The position numbers and the translations under genes are program-made. This document shows, in pieces, positions 57,677 through 64,000 of a stretch of DNA of 64,000 bases. Origin of the DNA: Acheta domesticus (Eukaryota > Arthropoda > Insecta > Orthoptera > Gryllidae); NCBI GenBank assembly GCA_031308135.1, contig JAHLJT010000631.1, positions 222,509,433 to 222,573,432 of the forward strand, written 5' to 3'. Numbering within the stretch: position 1 is the first letter of the stretch; the number at the start of each line of letters is the position of its first letter. The notes under the pieces are model-generated. The model did no database searches, was not told where the DNA came from, and saw only the letters and a list, made by a program, of their open reading frames with translations.

Positions 57677-58031
57677 GTCATATGGTTTACAGTGACAGTT
57701 TGAACTTTTCAATTAATAAATATAGCATAGTAACGTTTTTTATCTTTTAAAATAACATATTTGTTGCGTCTTTTTTGGGATCTGAGACCTTTATTAAGCT
57801 CTTTTTTAAAAAAAACTGAGTCCAAAATTGTAAAAGCTTTGTTAAAAATTTAAAATTTTGAATTTGCGAAGAAATTCTGTAGTTTTAATAGTCGCTAGAT
57901 AAAAACTATGTGACCATAGATTAAAAATTATTGAAAGCTCCTGGCGAATTATTACAATTTACTACTTATTTTTGTTTGATTACATACATACCTTGTTACT
58001 AAGTGTATTTTGACTAGTTTTTAAAATCAGG
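57677..58031. other. Unassigned AT-rich sequence
   Basis: Nothing recognised. Confidence 0.4.
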
Positions 58032-59304
58032 TATACAGGGTGAATCACGCAACTTTAGCACCTTCTGTAACTTTTGAACGGTTGAAGTTATTGCAATGCA
58101 GTGGGGCATGCAGTTATTGCATTGCAATTTTCACGGAATTGCATCAGGGAAAGGGGCTAATTGATATGTGTATTAATTTCTATTTTATCACTTGCATTTT
58201 ACGAGATTTTTGAGGTAACTTTGTTTTTTTTTAAATGGAATTATACATATTTTTTCAGTCCACCATGACGAGCCAAAGACGAATCCAATGATATACATAT
58301 TGTCATATTCTGCATTTCTGTCTAAGCATTTTTTTAGTAATTTTGATTTTTGCGAGTGGGGTTCAACGGACATTTTGAATAGTCCACCACACAAGGTCAC
58401 GCAGCGCTCCACCAGCAACACGCGCCCGGGCAAGGGAAGGCAGATTTGAAGATACGAAACATATTCCAAATATTCACAAAACCATTACAGTTTTTGCCTG
58501 AACTGTCCTTTCCATCCTTCCGCATTTTCAGATTTTTGTCTTTCTTTGATTGAAGGATGGAAAACAAGGATTTGACGTATGTATTATAATAAAATTGTTT
58601 ATAACTTCAACTTCATTTAATGGGGTTTCATAAGATACGTATTAATGGGATCTTGAAATAAAGCACAATAAGAATAAATAATTAAGACTGTACAATAATA
58701 TTTCATATTTTGAGCAAACAATGTCATTGTTAATAAGCGTATAATAATAACTTAGAGATAGAAACAATCTTATTTCAATACACAGTACTTATGACAAATC
58801 CATATTTTCAATTCCTAGGAAACACAAAATATTTGAAAATGGGGCAGGATGGAAAGCAGAGTTCAGGAAAAAATGCAACAGTGTTGGAAATAGTTGGAAT
58901 ATGTTTCGTATACTCAAGTACTAAAATTCCTTTCCTTCCCCGAACCCGCGTTTGCTGGGGGAGCGCTGCGTGACCTTGTGGGGCTGACAGTTACAAAGAA
59001 AATATCCGTTAAACACTAGTCGCAAAAAAATCAAAATTACTCAAAAAAATGCTTATCTAACATATGACAATATCTTTGGATTCGTCTTTTTACGCTTGTC
59101 ATGATAGACCGAAAAAATATGTATAGTCCCATTTGAAAAAACAAAGCTACCTCAAATATCTCGTAAAATATGTGATAGAACAGAAATCAATACACATTCA
59201 ATTAGCCCCATTCCCTCATTCACTTCCGTGAAAGCTGCATTGCAATATCTTCAACCATTCAAAAGTTACAGGAGGTGCTAAAGTTACGTGACTCACCCTG
59301 TATA
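58032..59304. mobile_element. Foldback DNA element with arms of about 500 bp
   Basis: CAGGGTGAATCACGCAACTT at 58036 is inverse to the sequence ending at 59300 (minus strand CAGGGTGAGTCACGTAACTT). Similarity continues inward for about 500 bp per arm: TAACTTTTGAAyGGTTGAAG, TTTACGAGATwTTTGAGGTA, CACAAGGTCACGCAGCGCTC and ACGAAACATATTCCAA occur in both arms. About 245 bp of unrelated centre remains at 58550-58795. TATA flanks both sides, so the target duplication is TA or TATA. No transposase; superfamily not assigned. Confidence 0.92.
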
Positions 59305-60074
59305 TTAATTTTTTTAGCCAAAGACGATCGCCCGAGGCTGCATTCCGAAATCGTTCAAATTAGTTGTTTTCTATACTGATACTTCCTTTGAACATTAGTC
59401 CAACTGAAGAAATACATTTTATTCACATTTTAAAATACTGATATTTCCAATTTGCCCGCTCGTGAGTATTTGTCTCAAGGAAAAAAAATTGGTGGCAAAG
59501 TCAAACGTTGAATTTTTAGTGTTACGTGACCGCTGCAGAAGGCAAAACACAAGCATACAAATACTAGATTTTCAGAGGTGGACCGTGAAAAATAGATTTT
59601 CCGGCATGAACTTTTTTAATGCTGTCATTTTCACGGTCGCAGGTGATCAAACTGGCACTGTGGGAAACAAAAAGTTACATGCTTTTTAAATGAACCTTAA
59701 TTTCCCATTGAAATGACATGATATTTTTATTAAGTTTAACACTCCGTTTCATATGATTTTTCATTGTAAAACTTGCGATTAAAAGGTTATGTATGAGTAA
59801 AACTGTTGGATAAAAAATCTTTGATCGCGGTGAATAAGTTGATAAGTCATGAAAACGTAATTTTACAGGAGAGCCAAAAACATCTTTCACCTGAAGTAAA
59901 TCAAAGATTACTTATATTCAAACTAAACTATTTGGGTGTAGGTTTCATTTGAAATCATTAATCCGTCCCTGATTTACAGCATTAGTTGAAAGTTTTTTTT
60001 TGGCTCAGCTGTAAAAAGAATCTTTCATGACTTATTAGCTCATTCACCGGGTCAAAGAATTATAAAAGAATAAA
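59305..60074. other. Unassigned AT-rich sequence
   Basis: No supported feature. Confidence 0.4.
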
Positions 60075-60252
60075 TATACTGCGATTTTCGTAACTTTGTC
60101 CCGGACAGAAATTAGCTGTTCACGGTTTCATCCAATCGGGAGCTTGAACGTCACCATAGTGAACATCACTGTCGCGAAATATAAGCTCCTGATTGGATGG
60201 CAGCGAAACAGCTGATTCCTGTCAGGGACAAAGTTACGAAAATCGCAATATA
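60075..60252. mobile_element. Palindromic MITE, copy 1 (about 178 bp)
   Basis: Left ATACTGCGATTTTCGTAACT and right (minus strand) ATATTGCGATTTTCGTAACT are inverse. Further inverted blocks are CAGCTGTT, ATCCAATC and GGAGCTT. Almost the whole element can fold into one stem. TA flanks suggest a TA target. A diverged second copy lies at 63662. Confidence 0.88.
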
Positions 60253-60289
60253 AATAAGGTTGGTTCTCGCAAGAAATTTTGTTCTTTCT

Positions 60290-60460
60290 TCCTACGAGCA
60301 CCTTTCGGGCCATATCCGCCCACTGTGGGACGGCGCGGCGGCGCGCCGCGGTGCTGGCAGGGAGGACCGCGTCGGGGGGGGGGGGCGGAGGCGGAGGCGT
60401 CGCGGCGCGCAAGGCTGAGGCGGTGTGCACAGCACTGGTTTGAACCGGCATCCTCAAAGA
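60290..60460. other. CpG-rich block
   Basis: GGCGCGGCGGCGCGCCGCGG core and a G-run near 60375-60385. No gene is seen. Confidence 0.45.
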
Positions 60461-60644
60461 AGCACCACCTGAAAGTGTGGGTCTCTCATTATGCAACGGT
60501 AGTGTGCGACTGATGATATGCGTGAGATGGCAACTAGAAAACCTTTTCAACAGACACCCTTTTCTTTCTTTCGTGAAGGCTGACGGATAAGTGCTTTTTT
60601 CTGATTTCAATATACAGTAGGCATTTATTGAGTGGATAGGTAGG

Positions 60645-61290
60645 TTGATTGATTAATTGATGTTTTCAGGCAGGACAACTGCTATTAGTCCCGTTAGTGT
60701 AGTGAAAGTTTTTGGCTCGGGAGGTGTGGTGATCCTCCAACTGAATGATGAGATCCAGCGGCGATGTACAGCTCGGTTTGCGAGGATTTCCCTCTCCATG
60801 TATCTACCGGCAGCGGGGAATCGCCCCAATTGGGACAAAGCTCTAAACTCACTCTAATCTTCCGATATGTGTGGTGGTGTAGTGCACGGAGGTGTGGGCA
60901 AATGTAAGTAAGGCGTGGAAATACAGCAAGGTAGAAGAAGAAGACGAATAAAACGAAGATGAATAAGAAGACGAAGACGAATAAGAAGAAGACGAATAAG
61001 ATGAAGATGAATAAGAAGACGAAGACTAAGAAGAATAAGAAGAAGAACAAGAAGAGATAGCGCGCGGTCCGTGGCCCGTTTGTTAGTGTACCATTCTGGT
61101 ACTGATTGAAGATCCCACGGAAAGCAACCCATCACTGCAGCCGGCCGGTAGAATTGTCCGCCAGACAAAGGATGAATTCAAACCAGCTTTCTATCCTTAC
61201 GAAAACCCTGCTCCCGCCGGCACTCGAGCCCTAGGAACCTCCCGGTGAGAGTCAAAGTCAGCGGCAATACTGGCTCAGCTACTCAGTTGG
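60645..61290 (-). mobile_element. SINE-A copy 8 with internal microsatellite
   Basis: Tail TTGATTGATTAATTGATG at the left, then GACAACTGCTATTAGTCCCG, the microsatellite, AGCGCGCGGTCCGTGGCCCG, and a degraded head (GGCACTCGAGCCCTAGGAAC) ending near CTCAGTTGGT. Confidence 0.8.
60940..61055. repeat. Microsatellite of GAAGAAGACGAATAA type inside SINE-A copy 8
   Basis: Irregular GAAGAAGACGAATAAGA units at the same internal SINE position as the arrays in copies 1 and 6. Confidence 0.9.
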
Positions 61291-62365
61291 TACATATATC
61301 TACGTCATTGATATCTAACATGATGTACATGTGTTCATGTGTGTAAATAAATTGAGAAATAAATCAAGATAATATGGTAATGAAATGAATGACTCATTAA
61401 AAAGGATCCGCTTAGTCTTCTATTATATTGTAAGTTTATCATTTGTGTAGCAGGAGTCGTTTAAAATGATATTTGTTACCAACTTTTAAAAATTTGTTGT
61501 TTTTTATATCAATATAAAGTTAGTTAAATTAGATGTATTTAGTTGAAAAAAATAGTTTTTTAGAATATTAAATTTTGTTTTCAAAGTAATTAATTTAGAA
61601 AGAGGACTACAAGGCCACATCCCAAGTGAAAGGAGATAACATTTTTAAACATTAATTAAACAAGATAAATATGCAAAGAACAAAAATATGTATTCATATT
61701 AAATGTTTTGACGAGTGGTTTGAAACATAATAAAATAGCACCGTCACTGTTTGACGTGTATATTTGCCTTCCGAGAAATCTATTTTTAAAAACCATAAAA
61801 ATAAGAGGAAAATGCAACCATGTGTAAACTTGCCTTGATGACGTACTCTAAGAGCAATTTGAAGCAAAGTGACAGGTGTATTATAAAATGCCGACACAAG
61901 GCTATTAGTGTGGGGCATCTACCAATCTCACACAATCATTTCTCCTGGAATTTCCTCTACACTCCACCTCGTTGGCAGGGATCCTCAAACGGATGATTCA
62001 TTTGCGTGCAGCGAAGAACTTGAGCAAACAATTAAACCTGACTCTTAGCGAGCGCTAATGATCGACCACAGAAACAATGTTTACTGTGGAGCGGGTTGGA
62101 ATACGAAGAGAATACTATTTAAAACTAATAATTGACCTAAACGAAGTGCTAAATTTTAGCTTGAAACTTAAAATGTGATCTGAATGCTTTTCCAAATCTG
62201 TGCCTGTTCTTTTTTCTTTCTTTAAATAAAGCCGTATTTGTGGCTTTTTCAGTTTAATTAATAGCCCCAAGAATAACAAATCTCGAGGTTAAACATGGTT
62301 AATTTCTTTTACAAAAGGTAATACAAGGATAAAGGCAGATAAAGGCAATAAAGCTGCCTTGAATT
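61291..62365. other. Unassigned AT-rich sequence
   Basis: No supported feature. Confidence 0.4.
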
Positions 62366-62831
62366 GATAAATTGTTAATGTTTCTTGGCGCCTCTGCTTT
62401 GTCATTAGCCCTAGAAGTAGTGCGAGTTTTTATCATGGGAGATAGATGTTCTCCCCCACCACAGATGCAGAGATCCGGCGCCAAACTGTACGTCGACTAT
62501 GAAGGGTTTCCCCACCCTGGTATCTTCCACCAGCGACACTCGTAGTGCGGTACCTGTAACGACAGAACAGGGGAGAGAATGAAAAGATCGCGCGCGGTCC
62601 GTGGCCCGTTTGTTAGAATAATGCTACTGTCGCCTGGTGTTGATCGAAGAAAACACAAAACAGATCAGTGCAGCCAGCCGCTCGTATTCCTCCCCAAGAG
62701 AGCGGCTGAATTCGATCTAGCTATTTAGTTATTGTCATAAAACCTGCGACCATCGGGAAAGGAACCCTAGGTCCTCCCAAGCAGAGGCACCGCAATGACA
62801 TTGGTCGATGCTCTGAGCCGCTCAGCCGGTG
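62366..62831 (-). mobile_element. SINE-A copy 9 (shortened)
   Basis: Body words GAGATCCGGCGCCAAACTGT, AAGATCGCGCGCGGTCCGTG and CGCCTGGTGTTGATCG, then head TCGATGCTCTGAGCCGCTCAGCCGG. About 60 bp of the central GTGTAAGTAAG region is missing and the AATC tail is not recognisable. Confidence 0.8.
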
Positions 62832-63056
62832 CTGAGGGCGCGGAGGTGTCATTCTAGTGAGAGGTGCTGGCCCGATTGACATTTGTGGTTACGCGTTGCC
62901 GCTGGCGGAGCGAATCACGGCGCGGGGGCTGCGCACGGGAAGGAAAAGGTGGCCGCGGCTGCGTGCTCACTGCTCACGCACGGGGGAAGCCCAGCGCGGG
63001 AAGGTTAGGCATCCGTCTGGACCCGTGCGTCATCGCGTTCGCCCACTCCTCGCGCA
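62832..63056. other. GC-rich spacer
   Basis: CpG-rich lead-in to the 11-bp satellite. Open frames continue from the array. Confidence 0.4.
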
Positions 63057-63573
63057 GCCCGCCCCGCTCCCTCTCCCGCCCCGCTCCCGCCCCGCTCCCG
63101 CCCCGCTCCCGCCCCGCTCCCGCCCCGCTCCCGCCCCGCTCCCGCCCCGCTCCCGCCCCGCTCCCGCCCCGCTCCCGCCCCGCTCCCGCCCCGCTCCCGC
63201 CCCGCTCCCGCCCCGCTCCCGCCCCGCTCCCGCCCCGCTCCCGCCCGCTCCCGCCCCGCTCCCGCCCCGCTCCCGCCCCGCTCCCGCCCCGCTCCCGCCC
63301 CGCTCCCGCCCCGCTCCCGCCCGCTCCCGCCCCGCTCCCGCCCCGCTCCCGCCCCGCTCCCGCCCCGCTCCCGCCCCGCTCCCGCCCCGCTCCCGCCCCG
63401 CTCCCCGCCCCGCTCCCGCCCCGCTCCCGCCCCGCTCCCGCCCCGCTCCCGCCCCGCTCCCGCCCCGCTCCCGCCCCGCTCCCGCCCCGCTCCCGCCCCG
63501 CTCCCGCCCCGCTCCCGCCCCGCTCCCGCCCCGCTCCCGCCCCGCTCCCGCCCCGCTCCCGCCCCGCTCCCGC
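63057..63573. repeat. 11-bp GC satellite, about 47 units
   Basis: Unit CCCCGCTCCCG with three or four units one base short or long. The minus strand is GGGGCGGGAG-repeat, a dense run of G-quadruplex-type tracts. Arg/Pro/Ala frames on the plus strand and Gly/Arg/Glu frames on the minus strand are artefacts of a stop-free 33-bp superperiod. Confidence 0.98.
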
Positions 63574-63599
63574 CCTGACCGGAGGAGTTTCGCTCGTTG

Positions 63600-64000
63600 C
63601 CTCGACCCTCACCGGGAGGTCCTAGGGTTCGAGCGCCGACGGTGGAGGATTTTAGGTACTGTAGTGCGATTTCCCAACGGCCCCTGACAGAAATCAGGTG
63701 TTTCGCTGCCATCCAATCGGGATCTTATGTGTTGCTAGTGACGTCACTACGGTGACGTTCAAGCTCCTGATTGGATAAAACCGTCAACAGCTGATTCCTG
63801 TCAGGGGCAGAGTTGAATAAATCGCAGTATATACTAGCTACACAACTAAGTCGAATTCATTCGCTGTCTGGAGAAGAATTGTAGCGGCCGGCTTCTCTGA
63901 TCGGTAATTTTATGTGGTTTCTCTGATTAACATCAAGTGAGTGCCGGAGCAGTACTCTCTAAAAAACGGGTCTTAAGCCTCTTGCGATCTTTCCTTCTTC
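63600..64000 (+). mobile_element. SINE-A copy 10, interrupted by a MITE and cut by the window end
   Basis: 63610-63661 is head sequence (ACCGGGAGGTCCTAGGGTTC, GAGCGCCGACGG). 63832-64000 continues with the body (CTGTCTGGAGAAGAATTG, GTGCCGGAGCAGTACTCTC, GCGATCTTTCCTTC). The A-box part at the left is lost against the satellite side. Confidence 0.8.
63662..63831. mobile_element. Palindromic MITE, copy 2, nested in SINE-A copy 10
   Basis: Same family as 60075-60252: TGCGATTT..CCCCTGACAG at the left and CTGTCAGGGG..AAATCGCAGTAT at the right, with inner ATCCAATC / GATTGGAT arms. The centre contains the palindrome GTGACGTCAC. It splits the SINE between its head and body. Confidence 0.85.

Noticed and set aside
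62857..63712. Arg/Pro/Ala and Gly/Arg/Glu frames of 212-276 codons
   Set aside because: Direct product of the 11-bp satellite, whose 33-bp superperiod has no stop on either strand.
1..64000. LTR retrotransposons or endogenous viruses
   Set aside because: No paired long terminal repeats, primer-binding sites, or gag, protease, integrase or envelope motifs were seen.
1..64000. Bacterial-style operons, ribosome-binding sites or terminators
   Set aside because: The sequence is eukaryotic in character; hairpins such as those at 20294 and 20469 have no gene context.

Overview
This window looks like gene-poor, repeat-dense nuclear DNA from an arthropod, most likely an insect with a large genome. 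Evidence: no convincing cellular protein-coding gene, an AT-rich background broken by short CpG-rich blocks, tRNA-derived SINEs, decayed non-LTR retrotransposons (Jockey-like, Dong/R4-like and one unresolved clade), and many non-autonomous DNA transposons (hAT-like, pogo/Tigger-like and unclassified). The species is not identifiable from the sequence alone. Almost every long open frame lies in a simple repeat whose unit lacks stop codons; the exceptions are retrotransposon pieces. Layout: 1-5.6 kb is mostly unassigned, with a two-unit tandem repeat, the first copy of a structured interspersed repeat ('repeat B') and a possible MITE. 5.6-9 kb holds an hAT-type MITE with an exact 8-bp target duplication, a SINE with an internal 18-bp minisatellite, and a full repeat B. 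10.6-16.6 kb is a SINE cluster with a LINE tail. 16.7-24.4 kb has a DNA element rich in ATGAC words, an interrupted SINE, a CpG-rich block and a 19-bp pyrimidine minisatellite. 25.8-30.4 kb has a second pyrimidine tract, a possible promoter or first exon (weak), and another SINE. 31-38.6 kb has two more repeat B copies around a proline-codon-like minisatellite with a 147-bp higher-order period. 39-40.7 kb has a 5'-truncated LINE with an open reverse-transcriptase frame and 16-bp target duplications, then a SINE with a 10-bp duplication. 43.7-45.2 kb is a pogo-like element that contains about 44 copies of a 16-bp satellite. 46-50 kb has a fifth repeat B copy and two DNA elements. 50.5-53.2 kb is a decayed Jockey-type LINE split by a Tigger-like element. 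54.5-64 kb has three more SINE-A copies, a Dong/R4-like tail lodged in TAA repeats, a foldback element with arms of about 500 bp, two copies of a short palindromic MITE (one nested in a SINE), and an 11-bp GC-rich satellite with strong quadruplex potential. The dominant families are SINE-A (about 10 copies, roughly 580 bp, tRNA-like head and AATC-type tail) and repeat B (5 copies, 0.7-2.3 kb). Repeat B is the best candidate for something undescribed: its ends form inverted repeats and a terminal hairpin whose stem changes in a compensated way between copies. No operon, pathway or host gene system is visible. Family names for SINE-A, repeat B, SINE-2 and SINE-3 are local labels. All homology calls come from reading the sequence, without a database search.
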